Source of the DNA: Podocnemis expansa
Taxonomy: Eukaryota > Chordata > Testudines > Podocnemididae
Assembly: GCA_007922195.1 (NCBI GenBank)
Contig: ML681995.1
Span: forward strand, 1,191,982 to 1,255,981
Direction of reading: 5' to 3'
DNA: 64,000 bases
Shown piece after piece: positions 34,434-52,732 of this stretch. Position 1 is the stretch's first letter. Each line of letters starts with the position of its first letter. The position numbers were made by a program, and so were the translations under genes. The notes below the pieces were generated by a model that saw nothing but the letters and a program-made list of their open reading frames with translations, had not been told where the DNA came from and made no database searches.

Positions 34434-37400
34434 CAAATCTAGGAACATTATTGTGAGAAAGTTTAAACTGACATTACTTTGGGCAGATAAAACTTCCCTT
34501 TCATGAAGATCAGCTGATCACTTTTTATAATAGTGAACTGAAGTTATTTCCAATTTTTCTAACTAATGTTTGTCTGTATTCTGTTTGTACCTACAAGAAC
34601 AAGAGTAAATAAAAACTCTCAAATTTCTTTTTAGAAATACCAGATATTCTACACCAGGGCTGAGGCTGTGAATACAAAAGGAGATGTTGCAGCTCATTAC
34701 AATGAATTTGTAACATTCTCAGACCAATAACTGATCTAGCCAAGCCTCTGGAATAAAAAACCAAAAAAAATTTCAGACAGAAAAGCAAGTTGTTAAATAG
34801 GATAGACAAGTAGCATGAAAGGAAGGATGTAACTGTTTGGATCCCTCAGCCTAGTGCCAGCCTTAAATCAAGGACAGAAATGCAGTCTGCCACCTGCCTT
34901 TTTGCTGACCATACTTGGCAACTGTGTCACAGCGCTAAGAATTTTAACATTCCAATAATAAAAGCTGCTGCTACCTCAACCTCTCAATCTCCTAACATAA
35001 AGAACAGCACATATAGTTTTCAAATGTTTAGAATGGCTTTTATCTGAAAAGTGAGGGTCAGAGTGAAGGTCACAAGGAGTAATATGCCTCCCCCCCCCCG
35101 GGTGTTTTTTTTTTTAAGTAGTAATGATTTAAATCATTACACGATAAACCTGGCCTGTCTCACACAAAAGGCAAGCACACATGGAAACTGCCTTGGGAGA
35201 AAGCACAAGACATTCAGTAGACATGTAATGTGCCTAAAGTTTAGCCTGTAGTTAATGTTTCATTGAAGTCAGTTAGATATAAGCATGTGCTTTTCCTCAA
35301 TGATGGCTCCATTGGCTAACATTGTAACTGTACAATTTAAAGTCATTTCACATTAGAAACAGACCAGACAACTTACATAAAAGTGTATGCATTCTTTTTA
35401 AGCCACACTTGTTTTTTCCAAGATAGGATCAAATTTGTTTTGTTTCTGATAATTCCCCTCATATACTGGAAAGTCAGTCAACTGTGATCCTATGTAAATT
35501 AACTCATTTAAGTTGAGGCTGTGAAGTGATGTAGTGCATATGAATTACAAAACTCAGTTGTGCCATATTAGCGTTCTATAATTGTTTTGATTTTTAGAAG
35601 TGTGAGGGAAAGGAGGGGAAAAGGAGGCAGGAAGTACCAGATACAAAGAAGGGAGACAGTTGTTCTCTATTCCTCAGTGTAATAGGACTTATTGACGTAG
35701 GCCTCATCAACAGAGAGATTGTAGTAATAGTTATCAGAAAAGTAGCAACCCCCCCCACATATCTGAGTGTATTAGATTAAATACTAACAACTTTTTCAAA
35801 ACATGGACACAAAAAGTCAAAGCTAGCATCTTGAAGTCATCAATAATATATATAATTTGTTGGATTTTATACCATTCAAATTCCAGTCCCTGTTAGAAAT
35901 AGTAATATTGATTTTTTTTGTAAATGGTATTCACCTTGCAAGGAGAAAAATAGCACCTTACCATCTACTTGTAAGCACCACAAATGCCAGGGAGGGGACC
36001 CCAGGAAAACTAAAGTCTATGGAACAGAACAGTAGAGTGGGAAACATTACAAGTTATTCAGATTTGATTTGTATGTGTAAAATTCATTCCATGTACTACA
36101 GCAACACATCTTTCCACTGTAAACTGTCCACATGCAACAGCAGAGTGTTTTGAAGATCAATCCTCTGTGTCAGCCACCATAAAGTGTAAAACAGGAAACA
36201 ATCCCATCTTCTGGGCCATGCGTTAGACAAAGTATCCCCCCCCCCCAAAAAAAAACCCAAAAAAACAAAAAAGACAATGAGGAATTCAGTGTAAAAATTA
36301 AGTTATGCTGTGATTCTCACAACTGTTTATTTGCAAGTTCCAGGTGATTTATTTTATGTTTTGGTACAGCTGTTGGTCCTGCTATAAAGGTGCCAGCATG
36401 CAACTCCTCAGACTGGAAATGGGAATGTATTATTTTATCTCTGAAGGAGCTGAAAATTCATTTATGGCAAATTGCTTTAGTACAGAGCTGAAGATTCTCT
36501 GATGATAGCAGGAAGTCAAGCTACAGCAATTTTACCATTAAATGGCATAAGCGGCCTACTGCTTTAGAACTGCACACTGAAAACGATAGCCAGTGTTGTA
36601 GAGTAAACTCGCTATTCCTAGTCATCATCTAAAGGCAACAACTAATACAGGGGGGGGAAAAAAAAACACAAATCATGACCCAAAACAACTTAAAGAATCT
36701 GAACCTCTCCAGCACCTTTCCATGGTCCCTCCTTCCCATCCCATCTCATCTAGGCTGGTAGTTGCTAAGAATAATTTAACAACTTCTGCTGTTTCCATAC
36801 GAGGTGCATTTGTGGTCTCAGTCCAGTTCCTGACAGACAGGATGGTACCCACAATTACAAGAAGTTGCAGTCAGTGGTTAGACGACAAATGCTTGCTTAC
36901 CACTGGAAGTGGTTCACTTCCAGACTATGCGTTTTGGTATACAAATGGGACACTGGTCCTGCCAGTGGCCACTTTTGCTTCAAATGTCTTCAACAGAAGA
37001 CTGCATGCCAGTCATCAGTTCTGTTAGTCCACATTTCTTAGAAGTATTCATCCACTCTGCAAGTGTCAAAATGTTTTTCCAGATCATACATTTTTATATT
37101 TGCACAGTCATGAAGGAGATTTGACAAGGGTCTTCTACAGTTTGTGTAGCATAAGGTGCTGTATATCTAACAAACTATTTTAAAAGTGCTATACTGTACT
37201 TAAAACTTTTTGACCCCACCACTACAAAGTGAATTTTGCATCTCCCATCTTCTTTTGATTGTAAAGCTTACATCTGCTACAAAGCCACCTCCACATAACT
37301 TCACACAAAATTTTTAACATTGACTCATCCAATTAGTAACACTGCTAGTTGAAAAATGCATTGCTATGAACTTCTGAATCTGTGTTGACTTGAACAAAAA

Positions 37401-38554
37401 CCATTCCTCTAGAAATCTGCATTTGTAACAACTGGTATTTACAGTTGTACCAGTACTCCCGACTGCAAACTTGGTGTTTACACCTGTACATAAGCCTTTG
37501 CAATACAAGCATACAGTATTAAAACAGGCATTCATTAACTATATTTCACACTATTGTATAGCTGAACCTAAGCAGTAACTTAATTTACAAATATTGGGTT
37601 TAGTTAACTATATATCGATGTTATTCTTCTCTGAAGCATTGCAACTTGAAATTTCTTTTCCCCTAGTGTGAGGATTTGTCCCTGCTGGGACTTGAGCTCA
37701 AAAAGCAGCAGCTCTACCACTTTAGGTTAAAAAAATAAAATCTCAAATTTGCTGCCAGGCATAGTAACACATCTTCTTTTCAAGCCTCCAGCCACTACAT
37801 GATATGATGCTACATGGAAGTCACCAGTGTGTACACTTTATTTAGCTGTAGCAGACTGAATTTTTTTCCTAATGCTCTAGCAATGGAATAATATACACAG
37901 ATGCCATCTACTAGGTACTAATATCTATATCTAACTCCTCCTTCCTCCCTGTCCCCAGCCAGCTAATTCCCACTGGAACCCTCAGAACATCCATCAAAGC
38001 AGCAGCACAGTAAGAACCCATGCCATATGGTTATGCATCTCACACATGATGAAAACACAAAAACGAGGTGCAAGGAATTTAGGACTATGATGGGAAAAGA
38101 ACTACAAAATAGGAAATTTGATGCGCCATTACAGATGTTGCATGAGATGACAAGAAAGCCTTTAAAAAACAGACTATGGGAAGAACTTTAAATACCAGTT
38201 AGAAACTCTTCTTCGCAACTCATAATCCACTATTCTTTTAGTTAGTGCAATTAAAAACCATTAACTCTAGTTTTGGATACATAGGAAAAGACTGCATTTA
38301 TCTACCAATGTGCGCTACTGCATGATTTACATAACTGGGCTAAGTTGTGTCATTTATAGCAACACAAAGTTGGTTTTGCTGGACTTACCCCAAAAAAGCA
38401 AGTCATGATAAATCCTGACTCAAGAGCAGTATTTTGCACCACTATTTTCACCCCTTGCTGCACAACCTGTCAACTAAGGGATAATCCTTCACCTAGTAAA
38501 GCAGTGTAGCCATTAAATCAGAGGAGAAAGTTTAAAAGATCTTCTCACCACACT
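34434..38554. other. Region downstream of ELAVL2; nothing coding recognised
   Basis: Intergenic or distal 3' UTR of ELAVL2. A minus-strand AATAAA at 37843-37838 followed by GT-rich sequence (37835-37815) could be a distal poly(A) site. Homopolymers lie at 35088-35115 and 36236-36260. Open frames here (for example 36722-37027 plus) show no motif. Confidence 0.4.
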
Positions 38555-40927
38555 GTTTTCCCTTCAACTTTGTTTATTGATGTACTGAACATGAAAAAGT
38601 ACAAAGGATCCAAACACAAAAGAAAACATGTACAGCCTCTTAAATACTCAACAGAATATATTTTCTATTCCAACAGATGTGAATTAAGTAATACTGTACA
38701 ACTTCAAATAAATACCAGCCTTACATTTTATTAAGTGCTCTGATAAACACTGTAAAGTGAAGCCCAATTTACATGCCTTCTCATCAATGCCTTGGTTTGC
38801 TACAATAGTATAGGAAAGAAGCACGTAGCTACCATTTTCCCCATATTGGAAAGTTTTTATTTTCTAAAGTATATACAAGTTTTAATGAAGAGGATTAGCT
38901 TTAACAATCTAAGTGCACCTAAGTCAATTGAGTTTTGAATAGCATTGAGTGGATCAGCATGAAAACTCGCTTATTCACTTTAGCACGCGCCTCACAGTAT
39001 ATGTACTGTACTATACTGAAAATTTTATAACTACAGTTGAAAAGAATAAGAACCAAAAGCAACTGCAAAGATAATGTACAACTATGTTATGCATAGGACA
39101 TTGCTTGTTCTAAGGGGAAGCATATGAGCATCTCAGTTTATACAAAAAGCAGGACGTAACTATATAGTTGTCAGTGCATCCTGATGAAGGCATTATAGCC
39201 CTCAGCTTTTTAAAAAAATTATTATAAGCTAGATGCTAATCAGAAAATATTTTGTATTTTTTTAAATTTCTTCAATACATGGTAAAGACTTTTATTTCCC
39301 CAAATAGTGATTTAAGCATCATACAAAGTTAAATTTTAATAGCATACAGGTATTTATGATTTTTGTATGAAAAATGTAAGGAAATTTGTTCAAATCCTAT
39401 GGTTATACTCATTTTTACCACAAACATATTTATAAACAAAAATGTAGCATCACCATAAACAGCTGAAGCTAGACTATCTACAGACAAAATTAGCAACAAA
39501 TCTGATGCACTGTAAATTCAAGTCCTCAGGACAATGAAAATGAATAAGCAGACCTCAAGTAACAATGTTAATGCCATTTACAAAGGAAAAAACTCATACG
39601 AAAACATTCAAAATCTGAACATCACTTGGCAATGTAAGTCAAAAATAAACCAAAACCAAAATTAGCTGAAAGGTTCATAAGCGCAAGGTCTTATTTACAT
39701 TACACAAAGCTCAGGTGTTAGCCTTGAACGTAACTCTCAAAATACCTTCAAATATATCCAACTTAGACTGCTTTTGCCGATTTGCTGCAGTGCAAACCAT
39801 GTGCAACGTCTTTTCTTAAGACAAAACAATTCTTCAAACAATACTGCAAGTACATCACTAAACACCATGAGCTCTATCTGAAGGGAATTCTTTAGGAAGA
39901 ACAGATTTTTTTTTTTCCCCCATTACTCAGTAATTTAAATTTCTTGCCTGCTCATATTTTTTTTTAATTTTCACTTGTTTCAAAATCACAAATTAATGTG
40001 AGCCACCTATCACATAATAACCAGGATGATCAGAGATTTCACTGATGATTACAAAAATGAAATCAACAGTGTTTCCCATTGATTCTACTTCTTAATACAA
40101 AGGTCTCAAAAGTATTTCTACATCATAAATCTTTCTAAATTTTCCCCCAACCATTGCAAATTTCCTGGTAAGTTTTAAAAGCTCACTAGGTGTCATATGA
40201 AGAGATTTCTCAAAGTATTCAAGTCAAAATATTTGTTCCAGGACCAGTAAAAAGTTTCTCCAAATTTTTCTTTTTTATAAAAATAGATGCTTTTCTTTTT
40301 TTTTAAACCCACATCAAAGAGGCTCTTATCTCTTTGGCAAGGTACTGCTTTACGAAAAGTTCTCCAGTATTCTTACAATAAGCTTTTATTATAATGTACC
40401 CCCCTTCCCCAACCCAAATCATAATTACAAAATAAATACTGTTTAACTTTATAAATAAAATGTAAACTTCAAAATACTTTTCTTGAACAGACAAACAGCA
40501 ATGCATTAAATGTAAATTAAACATAAAGCTAATCAAAAAACCACAACACAAAACAACCAACTTAGGGATTACAACACGAAGCCTCAATATTTACTCACAG
40601 GTTCAAGGCAGTTATGTAAAAAGAAAAAAACTTCTTCCCTTAGCTGAAACATTTTAAAAGGTCCACCTTCTTCAAGGAAGGCAATAGAATGCATTGTGAC
40701 AGGTAAAAACCCTGTACCTCTTGTCCATATTCAAACATAAAAGATATTTAAGAAGTTTTAATTCAAATACTAGCAATAAAAAAATCTCACATATTCTTAG
40801 GATGCTAAGTAGTCATTTTATCCCCATTTCAACACTGACTTACAAAGACATTTACTAATGTATAAAGTTTCTCTTAACTTGCCTTTGTTGTATAGATTTC
40901 ATATATAAATTGATTGAGGATAACTCA
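38555..40927 (-). other. ELAVL2: ELAVL2 3' untranslated region (probable extent)
   Basis: This follows the stop codon at 40930-40928. It is AT-rich and U-rich on the transcript strand, as is usual for ELAVL mRNAs, and holds no repeat that I recognise. Its length of about 2.4 kb rests on the poly(A) signal at 38578-38573. Neuronal ELAV proteins bind U-rich 3' UTRs, their own mRNAs included; that is family knowledge, not shown here. The proximal AATAAA signals at 40390-40385, 39296-39291 and 38871-38866 could give shorter forms. Confidence 0.6.
38573..38578 (-). terminator. ELAVL2: Candidate ELAVL2 poly(A) signal AATAAA
   Basis: AATAAA on the minus strand. About 25-35 bases downstream there is a GT-rich stretch (CAGTGTGGTGAG, near 38555-38540), which suits a cleavage site around 38555. 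Other AATAAA copies exist, so usage is not settled from sequence. Confidence 0.5.
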
Positions 40928-41753
<826 letters not shown>

Positions 41754-41792
41754 CTCTTTACTCCATAAGCCATATTGAGCAGATTGTCCAAC
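41754..41792 (-). CDS. ELAVL2: ELAVL2 39-nt cassette exon in the hinge
   Basis: The exon encodes LDNLLNMAYGVK plus split Arg codons at both edges, and is 39 bases long, so inclusion or skipping keeps the frame. It lies between RRM2 and RRM3, in the hinge that in neuronal ELAV proteins carries nuclear-cytoplasmic shuttling signals and varies by splicing. The acceptor is GTTTTGCAG with a poor pyrimidine tract and the donor is AG/GTAATG, both consistent with regulated use. The peptide matches the alternative hinge segment known in ELAVL2 and ELAVL4. It is too short to stand out as an open frame, so it was found by the protein sequence and splice sites. Confidence 0.93.
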
Positions 41793-43664
41793 CTGCAAAA
41801 CATTTAGCAGAGTGTTCAGTCTTTCGATTGTCTCCTATTCTTCGAAGGAAACTCAGTATCCTATTGCCAATTTTCTTGACATGTGTTCCACAGAATGCGT
41901 ACATAAAGTCCAAAAGCTGCTAAGAAGTGTGACCTACCTTACCACACCCGATAGGTTTACTGCAAGAACAAACATCCTCAAACATGCTTGCTCACACTGC
42001 CATTAGGCAGTCGTGTATGGAAGATTCCTGTGCTAGCCCAGAGAGGGAAAGTTATACTGTCACCAATGACCATAAAGCCCACTGAAGTTCTACAGAAAAT
42101 GAGCTTTCATACAAGGTTCACTTCTTATTCAGAGACACTGACACTAGGTAGATGGGAAGCAGAGAAACACCCAAATCAGGTGGTAGGAGTATACACCTCC
42201 AACAATAGAAATGAAAATGAGATTGAAAAAAATTAATTCCATTATTCTTGTCTTTCGGGAAACTAATTTCCAACATGCAAACCAAGCCAGCTACAAGCTT
42301 TACAGTTTTCCCTCATAACCTGTGAAATAGCAGTGTGAATTCTTTCCCATCTTTTTATAGTGGAATAAAACAAATGCTAGGATGCCTCATATCCTTGAAG
42401 ATTTAAACTTATGAATTAACATCAAATAGTGAGGCTGGCCTCTCCGGAGAAGCTATGACTTCCTTCTGGGATAACTTTGCATTCCGAATTAAGATCTTTC
42501 AAAGTATTCTCTCCCTTTACAGTTTAAGGCTCTACAAAGTATGAATTGCCTGTACATTTGGTTTATTTCATGCTGAGAGTCATGTTAAAATCAGCCATCA
42601 AACAAGAAAAACTAAATCGGCTGTTCTAGTTCTCATGTTAAATTAGACATCCATCCCCAGTTTACTCTTTTTTGCCGGGGGGGGGGGGTGAGTTTTATGT
42701 TGGAAAGAGTCTGAATACTGCATTTAACTCAAGCAGAAATACAAGTTTTCAAAACCTTGCTTTGTATCAACAAAAAAATCTCATTTAACACCTATTTAAA
42801 GGGAAGATGAAAGGCAGAAATGACTGAGGTCACCAAATCATGTCACCTCAGGCCACCGAAATGCAGCTTTTCAGTGTTGGCTCAGCTGAGTTGATCAAAC
42901 CCATCAGCAACACATGGAGTTATGATCTTGTAGTAGAACATACTAGTCAAGCTACTTTTAAGGAAGATCATTACAAATGCAACACTCTGCCTTTTTATTT
43001 TTACAAAAAAATCCAATCCCTGTATTAAAGTTGTAGAGAAAAAGCAGGCATCTCCAAGTACATATTAGAGAGAATGAAAGGGAGGTCCCTTTATGTTTTA
43101 ATGGAAGGCTAAATTCATAACTGATCAAATCGAATTAAGTATTTAACTAGAAATACTAGGTACAAGTTCCCTAAAAATAATATATTCCTATTTCATTACC
43201 ACATTTTGGATTTCCTATTTTTCAGTAATCCAGAAATTTGGATTTTCTGAAGCAAAAAAAATGAACCAACTAGCAGAATTAAAAATTATATTTAATTTCA
43301 AACAAGGTACAGCCATTTCCATGGAGGATAGGTTCAGTATATGCAACATGGTACAGTTTGTAGTGTTTTGCCCACTCAGTACTTTAGCCAAGAACCACTG
43401 GCTGGTTAGGAACCGCATTTTGTAATCATACATGCTTTAATCTATGGCTAGCACGCCAGTAAAACCAGAAGGACTGCCTAATTAAGTACCTTGTATTTAT
43501 CAGTGTCCCTTCCCTCCCCACACCTCCTATGATACATTTCACCCATTCTTTTGTCATATACTGTAAAGTGTTAAAAAATGAACTTACAAAATAAAGTATT
43601 CCAAACATGGGCACCCAAAGTTAAAATTTCTGAAATAGATACTCCACTCTTACATACTTTACTG

Positions 43665-44022
43665 ATACGAGGACAGACTGAGGGAACTGGACTTGTTTAG
43701 TCTGCAGAAGAGTGAGGGCTGATTTGATAACAGCCTTTTACAACCCCAAAGAGGGTTCCTAGGAGGATGGAGTTAGGCTGTTTACAGTGGTAAGATAACA
43801 GAACTAGTAGTAATGGTCTCAAGTTGCAGTGAGAAGTCTAGGTGGGATACTAGGGAAAATTTTTCATTTCAAAGGGTGGCAACTCCATCCTTTAAAAACC
43901 TCAGTACAGCTTGACAAAGCCCTGGCTGCAACGATTTAGTTGGGGTTGGTCTTATTTTGAGCAATGGGTTGCACTACATGACATCCTGAGGACCCTTACA
44001 ACCCTAAGGTAAGATTCTATGC
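43665..44022 (+). repeat. CR1 LINE 3' end, diverged
   Basis: The plus strand reads GGACTTGTTTAGTCTGCAGAAGAG, a CR1 ORF2 C-terminal signature, then the CR1 3' UTR, ending CCTGAGGACCCTTACAACCC and a degraded TAAGATTCTATG. It is older than the copy at 2881-4392 and runs opposite to ELAVL2. Confidence 0.8.
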
Positions 44023-44494
44023 AGCTTGCAGGTTCTCTGCTCTTTTGAAACCCAGGGCCACTTACATGGGTGCCTTATTTTAGGTACAAAAGATTTAAAT
44101 TCCTCTAAGCCTTTAGAAATGAAGTCAATCTATTTGGGAAGAATTTATATTGACATTTAACATCAAATGGAATTTTTCTATAATAACCAAGTTGGAAAAT
44201 GGAGTTAAGGTCAACCCTCAATGGGAAAGAAGGAAATTGAAGGAAAGTTTCCTACACAAGATCTGGTCCTATATTCAGATGCTGTATTGTTACAACTATG
44301 CTGGCTAAAGATGTGATGTTTTATTGTGCAGGAATAAGCTACACTGGTTTAAGTACATTTATACTAGTATATTCCATACACAAAGGGGTTTGTATCCATA
44401 TAGCTACACAGCTACAGTTGTGGCGGTATTGCTTGCCTGTGCACACAAGGCTTCAAGCACTCCATGTTGATCTTGACCTTAACTGAATTAGAGG

Positions 44495-44848
44495 CTCTAG
44501 ACCAGGGGTGGCCAAACTCAGGGAAACTCAAGAGCCACACAAGTTGATTATTAAACTTTCATGAACTGCACTGAGACATAGTTATACACTTTTACCTACT
44601 CCAATATTACTAAGTTTAAAATTCATTGTGCACTAATTTTTATAAAAAGAGGGCAAATATTGATCCTACTAACGTCAGGTTCTGATAATCACTTAAGGTT
44701 ACCATGAAAACTAAGCCTACAGCAAAAATGCCACTGCTTCCCCGCCATTCTGCTCTTCTCCCTGCCATGCTCTTCTGTGAGCCACACTTCTTCTGTCAAG
44801 GGCCACATGCAGCTCATAAGCCGCAGTCTGGCCATGCCCGCTCTAGAC
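44495..44848. mobile_element. hAT MITE in ELAVL2 intron, perfect 8-bp TSD
   Basis: Element 44503-44840. Ends CAGGGGTGGCCAAAC and GTCTGGCCATGCCCG are imperfect inverted repeats. Flanks CTCTAGAC at 44495-44502 and 44841-44848 are identical. Internal GAGCCACAC and GGGCCACATGCAGCTC are typical of this hAT family. No transposase. Confidence 0.92.
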
Positions 44849-45296
44849 TGAAAGTTTTATGTGAGCTTACAGTTATTAAAAAGGGGAGGGGGACAATTTT
44901 GAAGAGAGTGTCTTTGGATACCTTGATTTCTGGGTACTCAACCCAAGACACTTCAGAAGGGCCTACTATACAACCTATTCAGCACAACAGAATATCCCTT
45001 ATTTTATGAGGGTCGTACATTGTCAATGTACTACTACACTGTTGATCAAAAACCATGTAACTGCATAGTAGAACTTTTTAAACTTTCTTCTAAGGTTTCA
45101 TAGTTCAGCAGAGATTAGCCTGAGTTTTGGCCATCCAGAAGGGTAAGAGTGATACCATGGATCACAGAACATTAACTTGTTGCTTGTCCTGAAGTAATTA
45201 ACAGTGATGTAAGAAGAGCTTATGTACTGGGATATCTGCTAAACAAGACTTAAAATATAGAATGAACATAAAAGTCAAACACCTTGTTGACAAGAC

Positions 45297-45500
45297 AACA
45301 TGGTCTGGGGAATGAGTCAGAAAGCCCCAATTTCTAATAGTGTCTGATATTGATTCACTGTGTAGCCTTGAGTCAGTAATTTTACTTTTCTGTCTCTCCT
45401 TTCACATTTATAACAATGGAGACAACCATACATTCCATCAAACTCAGTTAGTGTCTACAAAGTGCTTTGAACACAAAGTATTACAAAAATGTTTTATTGT
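45297..45500 (+). repeat. MIR-like SINE in ELAVL2 intron
   Basis: MIR core order on the plus strand: CCCCAATTTCTAATAGTGTC, TTCACTGTGTAGCCTTGAGTC, TTACTTTTCTGTCTCTC and TACAAAGTGCTTTGAA near the 3' end. Old and diverged. Confidence 0.6.
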
Positions 45501-47378
45501 TGAGATTTGATAGGACAATTCACACTTCCCCTCACAGCAATGGTTTCAGGTTGCTTATATAGACACTGGCAGACATCACTGCATCACTCTGAACTCCTCC
45601 GGCTTTTGGCATCTTTCACTACAAGTATACCAACCAGCAGGGTTTTGGTTTTTGTTTTTTTTTTTAATCAATCTTTAGATTCCTGAACCTACGTTTTCGG
45701 AACAGGACTGGGTTCTATGATAAACTCCATAGCTGTGGAATACATGTGGTCCTGCAAGTAGCAGTAATAGCTGGACTATTTCTAATAGTGACGAAACTAT
45801 ACTAACATCAGGACACACACCATAGTCAAAATTCAAAAAAGTTTACTACCTCACTGATACTAGAGATATGTCAGTTACAGTGAATACAAACAGGAAAAGC
45901 TTTTTAAATGGCAACAACTGTACCTAAAATAGGACTGACACAGGGACTTGGATGGTCAATTTTACCAGAAAGTGCTGAATGCCGCAACAGAGACTGTCAC
46001 CAAGTCATTTACCTCTTTTTATGGCCATAAAACAACTCCCCCATGATCTTACTTCACCACAATGCATTCTGGGACATCTCTCCTTAGCAGTGCAATTTCC
46101 ACTACTGCAGTCAGTGCTGGAGCAGGCAGTCTGCATACGGAAAAAGGGCAAGTCTATTTTATTCACTATTCAGTGGTTTTCTGCAGCTTAATCTTTATAC
46201 TCTAAGTGAGGAAATCCACTGAAATACTGAATGAAGCCAGTTACCCTTTCCCCTATGACAGGCTACCTGGACAGCAGTGCAGCATTAACGCACGGAGAGG
46301 CACTTCACATCACCAGCACTGAACACCAAGATGTTGTGGAGCTATACAACCATATTCACTGGTGAGCTGTTTACTGGAGATGTAAACAAACGTTTAGAGC
46401 ATCTGCCAAACATGTTTCTTCTAATGAGAGTGGCCAGCGTAGAGCTTTTTTTTTTTTTTTTTTTGTTTAAACTCTGCACACTTTTCAAGGTGATATCAGC
46501 TGATTTGAGTTTTTACTTGGAGAGAAAAAAGACTTTTCCCTGGATATTAAATATTTTTCTTCAATGTTTAATGCATTCCAGTCACACATCCAGGGAGTGT
46601 GGGATGAAAGATAGAAGGCAAGAGGAAAAAGGGAAAAATCAATGAAAAGAAAAAATCTAAAGGCTTTATGAATATAGAAAAGACAATATTTGTTTCACTC
46701 TGTTCTCACCATCTGTCCTTCTCAATACATGGAATATCAATGAGAAGAAGTGTTTATGGCTGTAAATGCAACACCATGGGAACATAGGAGCCCTCCCCCC
46801 ACACAATAAAGAGACAAGAAAACAGTACACACCACAGAAAACATGCAGCTATACTTTCAAAACGGAAGCACTGGGTCAAACAAAGATCTATGGCATGCAG
46901 AATTTGGACCTCTACCAGAAACAGAAAACGTAAGTGAAACTTGGCATGGAGATGTTTTGGCTGTGACACACCATATGGCCAAGAAGGAAATTAAATTCTC
47001 TAAACCAACATTAAGTGAATTGGTTTGCTTATGAAGTCAACAGTACTCTAGCAAAAAAGCAATTTTTAAAAAAAATAATTAAGGTCTTGTATTGACATTG
47101 ACTTAGGTAAAAGTATCCTGGCTTAACATTAGCTGTTGCTAATTAAATAGCTTAATAGATATTTAGACTTTCTGGTCCAGCTAAACCCACCAATAGATGG
47201 CAGTGCTTAAAAAAGGTTCTGCAATGTGCATTTGAAAGAAAATTTCAAAAGATATGAAGTTTCATTAAGAGCACTGGGATAGAACCGTATCAGTAGGAGA
47301 ATGGGGAAAGGAAACTAATGGGCAGGCCCTGGGCTATTCCAAAACACAAATGATTTGACCATAAATGTATTTGACTTA

Positions 47379-50530
<3,152 letters not shown>

Positions 50531-52732
50531 TTAAAAAACCCCAACTAAGATAATGATTGAAATGGGGAGGTACACCTTTTTATCCCTTTATTAAAATGAC
50601 TACAAGGCAATGATCAAAAATCCCACTCAATGTGCTAGACAACATTAGAAAATAGGTTAAGTGTTAAGCAATCAAAAGATCGTCATGAAGGCAAAGGAAG
50701 AGAGTTTACTGAGTACTCCAAGCTAGTTATAAATTGTAGTTTGAAGCAGTATTCCAGAATAAAAAGAGTTTGAGACAATGTACACTTAAGCAGCTCTTGG
50801 AAGAAAAGAGTGCTCTTTTGACACTGGTTTAGAACCTTTTGAGATAATATTAAAACAGAAAAATCTTTTATTAAAAACCCTTCTATTTTTAATCCACTTC
50901 ATTCTCCCTACATGCCAAAAATGCAAGAATTAGTTTTGAGATCTATGTCACAGATGTCCAGACCTCCAACACACTTGCAGTTTTGTTATTTTAGTACTGA
51001 AAGTACTCCTCTGCTTCTATTGCATACTTCTGACTTTCCTCAAATAAATACAATCAGTCCTAAAGGTCAGAACTAGATAAACAGAGCCAAAAATGCTACA
51101 TAATCTCATAAAAGCGTGGAGCTCTTTTATAACCAGGCCATGCATATCATACTGTTTAGAGAGTTGCACATTTTTAAACAATGCTTTGTCCCATAACCAA
51201 TCCTTAAACAATTAGTCTGATTTTGGCACACAATACTATCATGCTTTGGGGTAGCTGAAACCAGCAGCAGTAAGCTTAGCTTATTAAAATTAAAGTGAAA
51301 CATAGAATCATATAATCACATCTCATTGAAATTTTAGTCAGTATAACACTAGAAGAAAGTTTTCTCCGTTTGCATTGGTGAGGACAGAAGCTGAGCGCCA
51401 AAGTTTGGCATCTTACAGAGGCTTTTGTTAACTTGTATTCACTCTCCATTCTTGTCATCCAAAAACCTCAGGTGATAAAAAGCCTTATAGTATGTCTGTG
51501 TAGGACTACTTTAAGGCATCTAAGCACAAGATGTTCATTTCACACATGGCAGAAGGTTTTTTCTTTTATGAACAGCCCCACATAAATTAGATGAAACATG
51601 TAAGTTGCTATGAAAAGGCAAAGTTAGCTTATCTGTAATTCTGTTCTCCTGGTATTGATTCACATCACTACACTACACGAGTCAACTTTATCCATGTTAG
51701 AGGAATGGAGACATGGTTTGTATTTCAAAGTAAACTGAAGTACAGAAAGTATCCTTTTGCCATATTTAGTGAACCAACCAGTGTCTGCCTCACATGCATA
51801 CTTGGCAAGCTGAAGACGGTTTTAATTTTTAACTGTAAAAAGCTTGAGATGAAAAGGTAGTGAATAGGGAATATTGGTATCTCGGTTAAATTCTTAGCTT
51901 TACTGCAGATTTGCTGAGTTTGGCAAGTCATTTGGTTCTGTTGTGCATCTGCAGAGCGAGGATAATACAGAATGATCAGTTAATTTATGAAGTGCTCAGA
52001 TACTTCTGCAATGCAGGCCATGCAAACAGAGCCCTGTATTTCCCACAGCCATGGATTTTGCTCTGAAATTCACTTTTTGTTTCAAAATTTCAGCTTTCAA
52101 TTTGAAAGAAAATGGATTCTAGCTCTCATGGCTGTTGGGATAAACATTGAAGGTGTAAGCCAAGCAGAAGCAGTTACAAGGCTGGCTTCTTTGCAGAGAG
52201 CCTGAAAGAACTGCTATCAGAGGACTCAACTGTGTCTCAGAAGAACAGAGCACCAGGCAGGAGGAACTGAAGGCCTCAGAGTGGGACTCTAGCTTACAGC
52301 CAGGGAGTAGGTGGTTGAGTTGTTTAAGCTGGCCTGTATTTAGAAGAGCACTAAAGCTCAGAATCAGGGGCAACGTGTTACTGAAAGTGGCTGGCTACAA
52401 GCTTCTTATACACATATTTGAGGGTGAGGAGGTGGTTATAAGACATGCCTGGAAAATAAAATGGGATCCAAGACACAGATACTTGCAAAAAAAATGAGAA
52501 GTCAATCGCTATTGCAAGTCATCACTGATGAATTTTACATCCATGAGCATTTTCAGCAGTGAACCCCAGTTCAGAGCACATGGAGAGAGAGGGGTAATGA
52601 AGGGCATTTTGTGATTATATAAGTTAATTTTGCTAAGGAACTTAGTCCCTTTGTGCTGAGAAGCACATACAGTCTGGTGCAGCCATAGTGAAACAGATGT
52701 ACCAACAGCTGTACATTGCCTTATTGTGACAC

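Noticed and set aside
51300..51325. CATAGAATCATATAATCA as a CR1 tail
   Set aside because: Only the terminal repeat-like motif is present; there is no adjacent CR1 3' UTR sequence, so it may be chance.
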